Below are positions 46,302-55,210 of a DNA stretch of 64,000 nucleotides, in pieces (positions within the stretch are counted from its first letter, which is position 1; each line of letters begins with the position of its first letter). Both the position numbers and the translations under genes were made by a program. This stretch comes from Macrotrachela quadricornifera (taxonomy: Eukaryota; Rotifera; Eurotatoria; Philodinida; Philodinidae). The notes under the pieces were generated by a model. The model saw only the letters and a program-made list of their open reading frames with translations, searched no databases and was not told where the DNA came from. The stretch spans positions 1-64,000 of the forward strand of contig JAJEKB010019162.1 of NCBI GenBank assembly GCA_022393335.1. The letters run 5' to 3'.

Positions 46302-47959
46302 GTATCGGACACAACGGAAACCTGAAGAATGAATATCATGAATAATCGTATTTATTCTTTTTATTCATATGGTTACTATAATAACATAATATATATTTTC
46401 AGTGAAAAAAATCTTTCAACTATGATCGATTTTATGATGCTGTCTCCATTAAATAAAAATTTCTATTTCTTGTTAGATTCTGAGAGTACTTTACACAATA
46501 CACAAAAGATTTTCTTCTTTTTTTTCAATAATACAGAAAGAAAATTATACAATATTCTAATCAAAAATTGGATACTAATGAGTAAAATATTTTGAATTCT
46601 TTTTGGTCTCGTTAAACTCTACCTAGAAGATATCGTAACTTAGTTTTGAGGATGTGCGAACTGATTCTGTTTTTGATTAATCTATTAATCGTTTTTACTT
46701 CATAATACATTTTCTTGTTTTTTTTTTTGAGACCCTTTGTTTTTTTTTATTCTATTTCATCAGTTATTCATTATTATGAATATGATTCTTCTTACAGCTA
46801 TACTTTATTTTAATATTCTATTAAGTTCAAAATCCTTCATAGATCAATGCTATAATTAAAATATTAAATTTGCTTGAACTTATGAGTCGTTACACATAAG
46901 CTACAACGTAATACACTAAGAAATGTTCAATCGACGATTTCCAGTTTTGTTCATCTTCATATACGTCATAAAGGTAACTGTTTGATGATATTGAATGCAA
47001 ACCACATAAAAAATATTGAATTAGTACCTTTTTATCTTGAATTTTTATAAAAAGTCCTAAAAATCAAGATGATGAGAAACTCGTTCATTGTCAAGACTAT
47101 ATTCCGAGAGCAGCTTAACGGATTCAGCTTAAACTTTGTATGAATATCTACAGTTGGTGAATGATCCTATTACCTAAACATATATCAAGTGAAATGAATG
47201 TGTATTTGGTCTTTCATAGATGTTCTATCCAAAGAATAAAATCTCTATTTCAGCTATTTTCATGATTGTATATCTGATAAGTAGCGCATGATAAAGTTTT
47301 GGAATTTCTTTATAGGAAGACTTAAACAATATCTCATTTTAGTAAAAATCTTAGTTTCTTCGAATAAACCGTTCGTCTACGACAATTACATCAAAATCGT
47401 TTGTCTTTTCTACATTATCAATTTTGAGCTGTGACAGACTCAAAAAATTTTCGACAACTTACAGACAAAACACTTGATCATCGGAATAACCTTGAAAGTT
47501 ATAAACAGAGTAAGAAACTTTTGATCTTATATCTCAGCAGTCACGAAAAACAGCTTAATTGTTGAACCCCGAGAATTTCGCACGGTAAATACAACACAGA
47601 AACGGAGTTGATCTATTTATATTTCTTTCAAATTGTATCAACGACTTTATTTCGGTCAAATTTTGATCCATCAGTTCCTTTAATGGTATATGAAAAACTG
47701 AACTTAATCAAAAAATAATCCGGACAGTCAAGTGTTATTTATAGAAAAACAAGCAGAGGTGAATTTATAATAAAATAGTTGTTTTGATTAAACTAATCTT
47801 TTCAAATATTCCTTAGAAAATTAAAGATGAACATATGATGGAAAAAGAACTCAGTGAAATAGTTTGAAAAATATAGGTCGACTCATTTTTTGATGCTGAT
47901 TTAAATATAATATTTGGGTAACTTATGACAGGCAATGCGTTGTTGGAACATAGTCAATT
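46302..47959. other. no gene seen
   Basis: Very AT-rich sequence with frequent stops in all frames. No repeat or coding feature recognised. Confidence 0.4.
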
Positions 47960-48456
47960 GATAACGTGTGAGGAAGGTTGGTAAAGTCATAGTTTAAAGA
48001 GATACTCTTCCTTGATGGTTGAAAACTTTATTTGTTTAAAAGATTTGACGTTTCGGTACTACAATGTGTCTTTCGTCAGAAAATAGAAATGATTAAAGTT
48101 TACATAGAAGTATTTTTCTTTTTTCTTTCTGTCCCTTCTTTTCTTTTTCGTTCTTCATCTTGAATGATATATAATAGTGGCACGGACGAGGATGAAAGAT
48201 AATCTTTCCTTGCCAGTATTACCGTCTTGTCCGTGCCACTATTATATATCATTCAAGATGAAGAACGAAAAAGAAAAGAAGGGACAGAAAGAAAAAAGAA
48301 AAATACTTCTATGTAAACTTTAATCATTTCTATTTTCTGAAGAAGGACACATTGTAGTACCGAAACGTCAAATCTTTTAAACAAATAAAGTTTTCAACCA
48401 TTAAGGAAGAGTATCTCTTTAAACTATGACTTTATCAACCTTCCTCACACGTTATC
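47960..48456. mobile_element. inverted pair of Penelope-like terminal repeats with hammerhead-like motifs
   Basis: Two 228-bp arms (47,960-48,187 and 48,229-48,456), nearly identical, face each other across a 41-bp loop. Each contains CTGA(A/C)GA, an 18-base segment and CCGAAACGTC (right arm near 48,338-48,368; left arm reversed near 48,050-48,080), the layout of hammerhead ribozyme cores (CUGANGA..GAAA) reported in Penelope-like terminal repeats. Stem II is weakly paired, so catalysis is doubtful. The frame beginning at 48,426 inside the right arm resembles a Penelope N-terminus. Hence read as a head-to-head pair of Penelope-type terminal repeats. Confidence 0.6.
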
Positions 48457-48875
48457 AATTTCGAACTCTTTATGGAGAACGAATCTATGCTATCGCACAA
48501 CAACTTGAAAAACTTTATGTGAAACAGTCAAAAAATGAAGAACATTTATATTTTCTACAGGAATGTAAACGAAATAATGTTATCCCAAATGATTTACAAC
48601 TAAAAGATACCACAGCAGTTTACAAAACTAGTCAATTACTAAATTTAACTATGCAGACAATGAGAAACAACTTGATTGGACATAGGCAAAAACAAAAATA
48701 TTTACTTATAATTGAAATAAATACACAACATTCTATCCGACAAAGATACTTAAAGGATCATCAACCATTACGTCAACATGAAGATGATATACAGGGAAAT
48801 CCCTTTAATGTGAACACCAACGTGACTTTCCAAAATCGTTCAAATAGACGGGGTGATCAGTTAGGAGGGGATTAA
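48426..48875 (+). pseudogene. probable N-terminal fragment of a Penelope-like ORF
   Basis: A 149-residue frame that starts in the inverted terminal repeat and reads YAIAQQLEKLYVKQSKNEEH, HLYFLQECKRNNVIPNDLQL and MQTMRNNLIGHRQKQKYLL, like the basic helical region ahead of the reverse transcriptase in Penelope-like proteins. No reverse transcriptase follows. It ends at GGD and a TAA. Fragment of a 5'-complete but 3'-deleted element, or a separate ORF of such an element. Confidence 0.45.
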
Positions 48876-48934
48876 TGACAAAAAGAGCTTTCCAAGGAAA
48901 ATAGCTTGATGTGACTCTTTCTTTAATTCTACAG

Positions 48935-49368
48935 ACGTTTATTCAGAGTAATAATGTTTAGTCATTCACATTTGAGAAAACAGTTCATCATTTCGAAAGA
49001 TTCGAGATTGATACTACAGATGCAGATTTCAAGTAATCAAAAATCGATTTTTGTCTTGACAAATTCGGATCTAGTAGAACATCAGGTAGTTTTGGATTTC
49101 AATTGGATAATACAGATGATCATAATACAATTAACAACGACATGAATATTAACATTCGTCAAATTAATGAATAAGTAGACGAAGAAGATGATGATGAAGA
49201 AGAACGGGAAGAAGATGACGACTACGACGAACAAGAATAAGAAGATGAGCAAGATGCCAATCATGAAAATGAGAGCGAAAATAATGGAGAAACTGAGGAA
49301 GATAACAATGATGCTCAAGGTAGTAAATCAACTACAAAAACTAAGAAGAATTCTGATCACAATAATTA
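48935..49368 (+). pseudogene. decayed acidic reading frame
   Basis: One frame continues across TAG and TAA stops from about 48,935 to a TAG at 49,366-49,368. It includes SGSFGFQLDNTDDH and ends in a strongly acidic stretch (VDEEDDDEEEREEDDDYDEQ and more Glu/Asp/Asn). All in-frame stops are TAA or TAG, as from CAA/CAG by C-to-T change. A splice-acceptor-like TTCTTTAATTCTACAG precedes it at about 48,920-48,935. No domain was recognised. The plus-strand ORF in another frame (Lys/Met-rich, 49,188) is a shadow. Confidence 0.4.
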
Positions 49369-49569
49369 GTGCAAACGAACAACCTTATAATATTTATATG
49401 AGACATATACAAACTTTCCATTCACATATCATGTTCTCGGTTTTGTTTTGTTATAATGAATCCTCTATCTAAATAAAAAAAAATATTTGAAATACACGAG
49501 TTTAATTAACTATTCCATTTCATGGTCTTCATTTTCCCTTCATATGTTTTCCTTGAACGATTTCCAACA

Positions 49570-50030
49570 AGAATGAAGTCATAACTGGTTAATGAGACCG
49601 TTGACTAAATCCAGAAAAACGTCGTAGTTTCCTCGAACTCACCACCACGTGAAAGATATCTGCTATAAGAACATATCCCACTTTCTCCAAAGTTCCAAAA
49701 TAAGTAATCTACTTATGATCTCCATGATCATAGAGTAATTACAAAGTCGAACCTACTTGGCGATGGATCCTTAAGCAAGATCCGAAACGCGTCGTAGTTC
49801 TGCTTGACTCACCACTACTTAACCGATACCCATCTTTTTCCTTTCTAGGAAACTGTATAGGTCAATTGGATATGAGTCTTTTGTTTGTGATCTCCAGATC
49901 ATTCGAACAGAGTTCATATGCAATTAAGTCGAAACTACCTGATGATGGATCCTTAAGCAAGAACCGAAACGCGTCATAGTTCTGCTTGGCTCACACCCAC
50001 CCTCACCCTCAACCCCAGAACCATACAGAC
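49570..50030. repeat. left array of about 180-bp units, inverted to the right array
   Basis: The phrase GATGGATCCTTAAGCAAG followed by CCGAAACGCGTC(G/A)TAG occurs at about 49,762 and 49,943, 181 bases apart, with a more diverged copy near 49,590. Other shared words are GATCTCCA(T/G)ATCAT and CTGCTTG(A/G)CTCAC. The reverse complement of this unit forms the array at 51,440-51,720 on the far side of the PhyH gene. Confidence 0.7.
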
Positions 50031-50401
50031 GGATCTACAAAGATCGAACCCATCTGATTATTCCTTTAGCCGGGATGAAATCGCGACAATGACATGTTTG
50101 ATCTCACACCCCACTCCCTCTAGAATAGTGATTCTGAGCTTCGCTTCAGATTCTCTCTGTAATGGCAAACCGAATTTTTTAGTTTTTTCCATTATTTCTA
50201 AAAAGCTCACCCGGTCTGTACCAGTGCTGGCAGCTGTGACTGTCACTTTAGAACTGAACTCGAATTCTCTTTTCAGAATTCTGAGATAGCTACTATGATT
50301 TCTTGTGTTTCTTGTAAAAAAAAAGAAGATAAGTTGGCGTAGAAAACGTCAAACATATAAGACCAACATTTCTCTTTTCACCAAGAGTGTTACTAAGAAC
50401 T

Positions 50402-51244
50402 CTATTCGAACGTGGAATCAAGACCATGCTTAACTTTTGAATACTCCTCTTCCGAAACACTCGTGACCATTGCTTTGGTTCCCATATTTTTCATTTCCTC
50501 GTTCAGAATCGTCTCAACTGCTTCGGGAACAGGTACTCGATATTCATTACGATACCAATTCGAGACGTATCCCAGAGCCAACATACAACGCGGTCGATTG
50601 CTTGGATTCGGCATACCAGCATGACCCAAGCGCAAATCACGAAGAATGACAGAACCCTTCGTCACTGTCGGCTGTAGATATTTCCTTCCTTCCAAGAGAT
50701 GTTTCTTGATTTCAAAACCTGTCTCAATTTGGTCATTCCTCGTAAATATATGTGTACCGGGCCAAATCTCTGTTGAACCAGTCGATACGTCCATTTCGAT
50801 TAACGGGATATTTGCAATGAGACAAAATGGACATTGTGGATGATGAAAATTTGCGTCAGAGTGAACTGGTTGTCGAGTTAGTCCATGAGAAAGAGCGGTG
50901 TTTCCGCTAATAAAGTTGAACTTAGGCTGTGCACCAAGATAAAGCTGTACCGCTTGAAGAAGAAATGGATTTATGTAGATATCTTCGTATAGGAAGCTCG
51001 TCGTAAGAAGAGGTGGTGCATGTTGAATATTCTGTGTGTTGAAATTCAACTGTGCCACTTTTACGAGAGACTCTACTTCGGAAAGCATGAATTCATTCAA
51101 AGCATCCAGATGGGTTGGATCAATAATGTCTTTCAGGACGACGATTCCATCTGTGTGTAAGGCCTCAAGAATTCGTTGGATGTTTTGGGAGGCGAAGAGC
51201 CTTCCGCTTCGTTCTGAGGACGAGAGCACAATTTCTGTTAGCAT
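50402..51244 (-). CDS. PhyH-family (phytanoyl-CoA dioxygenase-like) oxygenase
   Basis: An intact intronless frame. The start is taken at the ATG at 51,244 (MLTEIVLSSS); an ATG ten codons upstream is possible, but the bases between resemble a splice acceptor (TTCTTTTTCCACTACAAG). Counting from the upstream ATG, the Fe(II)/2-oxoglutarate ligands are His138 and Asp140 in RQPVHSDANFHHP and His218 in RLGHAGMP, with Arg at 227 or 229 likely to bind 2-oxoglutarate; GSTEIWPGTH (166-175) is the usual loop. It should hydroxylate a small organic substrate, identity unknown; related proteins occur in fungi and bacteria. No signal or membrane segment. It is flanked by inverted repeat arrays, unlike any other gene here. 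Horizontal acquisition is plausible but not shown. Confidence 0.9.
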   Translation of the reverse strand: MLTEIVLSSSERSGRLFASQNIQRILEALHTDGIVVLKDIIDPTHLDALNEFMLSEVESLVKVAQLNFNTQNIQHAPPLLTTSFLYEDIYINPFLLQAVQLYLGAQPKFNFISGNTALSHGLTRQPVHSDANFHHPQCPFCLIANIPLIEMDVSTGSTEIWPGTHIFTRNDQIETGFEIKKHLLEGRKYLQPTVTKGSVILRDLRLGHAGMPNPSNRPRCMLALGYVSNWYRNEYRVPVPEAVETILNEEMKNMGTKAMVTSVSEEEYSKVKHGLDSTFE

Positions 51245-51439
51245 CTTGTAGTGGAAAAAGAAGTACAAATGCACAAGAGAAGGAGCGATAGGTAGTGAGT
51301 TTGAATGTGTCGTGTCAATGATAAGATCAGAACGTAAAGATAAGGAAGAACATCATAACGTGTGAGATTGCTCTTGGTTGAAAAATTCGTAAATCTACAC
51401 ATAAGATCGGTGAGAGACAAAATATAAAAGAGTTTTGAG

Positions 51440-51720
51440 TTATATAGCATACTATTACGCGTTTCGACCTTGCTGGAGGATCTCATCATACGGCCTTAAT
51501 TGTATAAATAGATTCTATTCTAATGATCATGAAAATCACAAATAAGATATTCAAGGTATACAATCAACCTTTTCATATCCCGAAGGTGAGATAGGTAACT
51601 TTATAATAGTGGTGAGCCATATAATATACGGTTACGCATTTCGACCTTGCTGAAGGGTCTCATGAGACGGCTTTAATTGTATAAATAGGTTATATTCTAA
51701 CGATCATGAGGATCGCAAAT
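51440..51720. repeat. right array of about 180-bp units, inverted to the left array
   Basis: TACGCGTTTCGACCTTGCTG (about 51,457) and TACGCATTTCGACCTTGCTG (about 51,635) lie 178 bases apart, each followed by GGTCTCAT.A.ACGGC.TTAATTG-like sequence. Read in reverse they match the units at 49,570-50,030, at roughly 70 percent by eye. Confidence 0.7.
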
Positions 51721-51734
51721 AAGATATTGTAATC

Positions 51735-52039
51735 TATATAGTTATGGAAAGTTTTATGAGAATCTAACGGAACAATAGGTATCCTTGTAGTAGGAGTGTG
51801 TCGCGTTTAGTAACTATTATTAGGATTTCATGACGGTGCGAAGGCAGTATCAAATGCTTGGACTTTAGTTTTAGGATGTAAAATATAGTTCATAATGAGG
51901 TTTAGGTTTTTAGGATTTTTATTGTAATCAAAAGTCTGTTTCATATTTGGAGAATGAATAACCCATTCACCACGATTCAGTTTTCTTAGAAACTACTTCA
52001 AAATATTCATTTCCGTGAAGAATTAACTTCTAACAAATG
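51735..52039. other. no gene seen
   Basis: Non-coding in appearance; the first part may be a further diverged unit of the repeat array to its left. Confidence 0.35.
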
Positions 52040-52495
52040 CACTAACAAGGGAGGTGTGTGTACTGTAACCGAGCTAGACTTGATATTTTACCATCAAAAG
52101 ATAGCTCTCATCGTGAAACTAACAAGGTTAAAATATTAGCGGCTGTTGGCTTGCCTAGAGGGAGATATTTAAATTTTAAGTTTAGGTATGAAAGGAATTA
52201 GAAAAGATTTTCTTTACTATTATAAGGACAAAACATGATGTTGTTCGGTCCAGATGAAGGAGAAACCTTACAAACCCCATAATCACCCCAAACAACACTA
52301 TATTTTCTCCTTATAATAGTAAAGAAAACCTTTTCTAATTCATTTTATACCTAAACTTAAAATTTAAATATCTCCCTCTAGGCAAGCCAACAGCCGCTAA
52401 TATTTTAACCTTGTTAGTTTCACGATGAGAGCTATCTTTTGATGGTAAAATATCAAGTCTAGCTCGGTTACAGTACACACACCTCCATTGTTAGT
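52040..52495. mobile_element. 456-bp palindromic MITE (GGAGGTGTGTGTACTG family)
   Basis: CACTAACAAGGGAGGTGTGT at the left is answered by ACACACCTCCATTGTTAGTG at the right. Arms of about 170 bp are nearly identical. At the centre (52,213-52,325) sits a hairpin of the TTATAAGGATAAA / TTGTTCGG module also found at 10.9-11.2 kb. Related to the element at 52,766. No target duplication was identified. Confidence 0.75.
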
Positions 52496-52692
52496 GACTG
52501 TTTCATTATCCCCCACTGCTTATTCATTGTTCTCTTCTTTGTATCACCACATAAAGAATAATTTTTTGCGGTCATATGAAAAATCTCTTAAGTTATTTTT
52601 GCGTTCTTTCACATCTTACGGGTAGCACATATAAGATAAGAGAACGAAACTTCCAGATTGTTCTTCTTTGTTCTTGTCTCTATTCTTGTATG

Positions 52693-52700
52693 TATAAAAG
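52693..52700 (+). promoter_or_regulatory. TATA-like box before the piggyBac pseudogene
   Basis: TATAAAAG lies 26-33 bases before the ATG at 52,726, a normal animal promoter distance. Confidence 0.4.
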
Positions 52701-52765
52701 CGACTAAAATTTCGAAATAGTTCATATGTCGTTCGAAGAAATCAATACAGAAGAAAGTACTAGCT

Positions 52766-53222
52766 CACTCACAATGGAAGGGTCTGTACTGTTGAGCGAA
52801 TTGCTTGCCGCTGATGCTCTCAAATGATCACTCGCGCCGAGTAACTAACACGTTTAAAATATTAGCTGCTTCTGATGTACCGGCATATAAGTACAGAATT
52901 CTTAACTTATACATTAGGCACATATAGAAAAGTGATAACATTTAAATTAATCACATCAGCTTTTAAAATAATCATTAGATCTTCTCAGAAAATGAGTTTT
53001 CGTACTCATAGTGAGCTTTATCGGCAATATTTAGGCTTAAATTTAAATGTTATCAGTTTTCTATATATGCCTAATGTATAAGTTAAGAATTCGGTACTTA
53101 TGTGCCGGTACATCAGAAGTAGCTAATATTTTAAACGTATTAGTTACTCGGTGAGAGTGATCATTTGAGAGCATCAGCGGCAAGCAATTCGCTCAACAGT
53201 ACACACCCTTCCATTATCAGTG
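52766..53222. mobile_element. 457-bp palindromic MITE inside the piggyBac gene
   Basis: CACTCACAATGGAAGGGTCT on the left matches the inverse of ACACCCTTCCATTATCAGTG on the right. Arms extend almost to the centre near 52,990. Both the ends and a shared inner phrase (AAAATATTAGC.GCT) show kinship with the element at 52,040. It interrupts the transposase reading frame, so it arrived after the piggyBac element. Confidence 0.75.
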
Positions 53223-53286
53223 AAGTGGGGTCTTTGGATGATGTTTTGGATAGCATACATCTGGAATCTGGAAGTTCTGTCGAAGA

Positions 53287-53778
53287 CAGGACTGGGCAGC
53301 TTCAGCCTCTGCCGGCACCGACTCCCTAAGGAACTATTTTTATTAGAAGGAAGTTTCATCGATACTAAGTAACTAAAAATGTAAAGAAATAACAAGAATG
53401 AAGAGAAAGTGATAAGAAGCAATGGATATTCATTGTATAAGATCTGAGTTGTACTTGAGAAATGTTAGTTTCGCTAACATTCCTTTCGTGAGACAGTCGA
53501 GGGAAAAGATCATAACGAATACAATACGAGATAAGCATATGTTTATCTTTATGCGTCCGAAAGATTTTCTGTTTCAACTTAATCGAATATTCATTCTAGA
53601 CCGTCATAGAATGTGAACAGAACGATAAAAATCCGGAGCTAGCTCAGAGCCGATGATCGTTACCGGCTCTAACTCTAGCTTCGACTCCACAGTTACCCGT
53701 CCGGCATCAGCTGCGTTTAAAAAAAAGGTCGGCTCTTAGGAGCCAGGTCAGCTCCGGAATCGGAGCTGCCCAGTCCTG
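53287..53778. mobile_element. 492-bp hAT-type MITE inside the piggyBac gene
   Basis: CAGGACTGGGCAGCTTC (left) and GGAGCTGCCCAGTCCTG (right) are inverted ends, and GTCGAAGA is duplicated exactly on both sides (53,279-53,286 and 53,779-53,786), a hAT-type 8-bp duplication. The inside has AGCTCC/GGAGCT-rich subterminal repeats. Removing it and one copy of GTCGAAGA restores continuity of the transposase N-terminus. Confidence 0.88.
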
Positions 53779-54966
53779 GTCGAAGAAATGTCTGATGACG
53801 AGATGGATTCAAACACCTGGAATGAAAGTAAAATTAGAATCAGATGCATAATTTATGGAGGACCATGGACTCGTCGAAGAGGTAACTTTTCTCACGGAAG
53901 ATAATACAATCGATCCCATTGACTGCTATCGCCATTTCATCACAGACGAAATTATCGATCTTATGATTCGTGAAACGAATCGATATGCGGAGCAATACTT
54001 TCAAACTTATGAGATTACCATCCGATCCAAATTTCTTCAATGGGAACTAACCACTGATCAAGAGATGTTCAAGTTTCTTGGAATCATTATCCAGATAGGG
54101 TTGGTGCAAATGCCGAAACTGAGCTACTACTGGAGTAGCAGCCAATTATACGGACCGAAAATCATTCGAAATTCTATGTCGAGAGCGAGGTTCGAATCGT
54201 TCATCAAGTTTTGGCATTTTTCGAACAACGACAACATAAATTCGAACCAAGACAGACTGTTCAAGTTGAAACCGCTCCTGAATTTATTGAGAGCCAGATT
54301 TCCGTCAGTGTATATACCTAGTTCGGTTGTCACTATCGACGAAACTATGGTACCAATGCAAGCCAGGCTTTCATTCAAACAATATATTCCTGGAAAAGCG
54401 CACAAGTACGGTGTCAAAATTTACAAGTTAGTGGCTACCAATGGATACACCTGAAATTATATAATTGACACCGGTCAACAAGATTCCATGGCAGGTTTTG
54501 GACATGCTCAAACAGTGATGATGGATTTATTGGATGATCTTGAGGGATGTTATCGAACGGTGGTAGCTGACAATTTCTTTACCGGCATTCCTCTGGCGAA
54601 GCGTTTGTTAGAACATAATACGTATTTTATTGGGACACTGAGAAGCAATCGCGCCGGATCAGGCAGCGAAATTGCTCAAAAAACCTTAGAGGTGGTGAAG
54701 TTTACGAACTTTAGAATAAAGAAGGTGTAAAATTGATCATGTGGAAAAACAAAAAGAACGTCTTGATGATATCCACAAGACCGTCGGATTCAGCAACTTT
54801 GGAGGATACTGTAAATATCAATAGTAAAAATGAACGCATCATGAAGTCACAAGTTGTACTGGATTACAATAAAGAAAGAATAGGCACTGGTTTAGCTGAT
54901 CAGCTATCATCATATTACGCGTGCCCTAGGCGTAGGGGTGCTAATTTATATTTACTTTTCATTTAA

Positions 54967-55210
54967 TTTATGCGTAAATTAAATCATCGATATTTAAATT
55001 TAAAATAAATTTAACTCATTTAATTTCAGTAATTTATTAAATTAAAATTAAATTAAATTAAATTATTCCTCTCTCATACTGAAGGTAAAAAAATTTTTCT
55101 ACTTTTCATCTAATATTTCTTTATGACTCAAGCCTTAATCCCATGTTATCAATTATATAACATGTTATCATGTTGCCTATCTAGGTACTATCTGGAACTT
55201 ATTGAGAGCT
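54967..55210. other. AT-rich AAATTTAAATT tract
   Basis: Low-complexity AAATTTAA/TTAAATTT sequence to about 55,070 replaces the missing end of the piggyBac gene, starting after CCTAGGCGTAGGGGTGC. It may be part of an unrecognised insertion. Confidence 0.4.

Larger units (their letters stand above)
52726..54966 (+). pseudogene. piggyBac-type transposase, split by two MITEs
   Basis: The coding parts are 52,726-52,770 (MSFEEINTEESTS), about 53,223-53,286 (SLDDVLDSIHLESGSS) and 53,787 onward. The DDD domain shows TIDETMVPMQ (first Asp), VVADNFFTGIPLAKRLLEH (second) and TGLADQLSSYY (third). Damage: MITE insertions at 52,766 and 53,287, a TGA at 54,452 where Trp is expected (GYT.NYI.DTG), frameshifts near 53,850 and 54,680, a TAG near 54,709 and loss of the C-terminus after SSYY, where AT-rich sequence begins. 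The enzyme would have cut at TTAA; the terminal repeats were not found. Confidence 0.85.

Noticed and set aside
49188..49472. Lys/Met-rich 94-residue ORF
   Set aside because: Frame-shifted shadow of the acidic frame.
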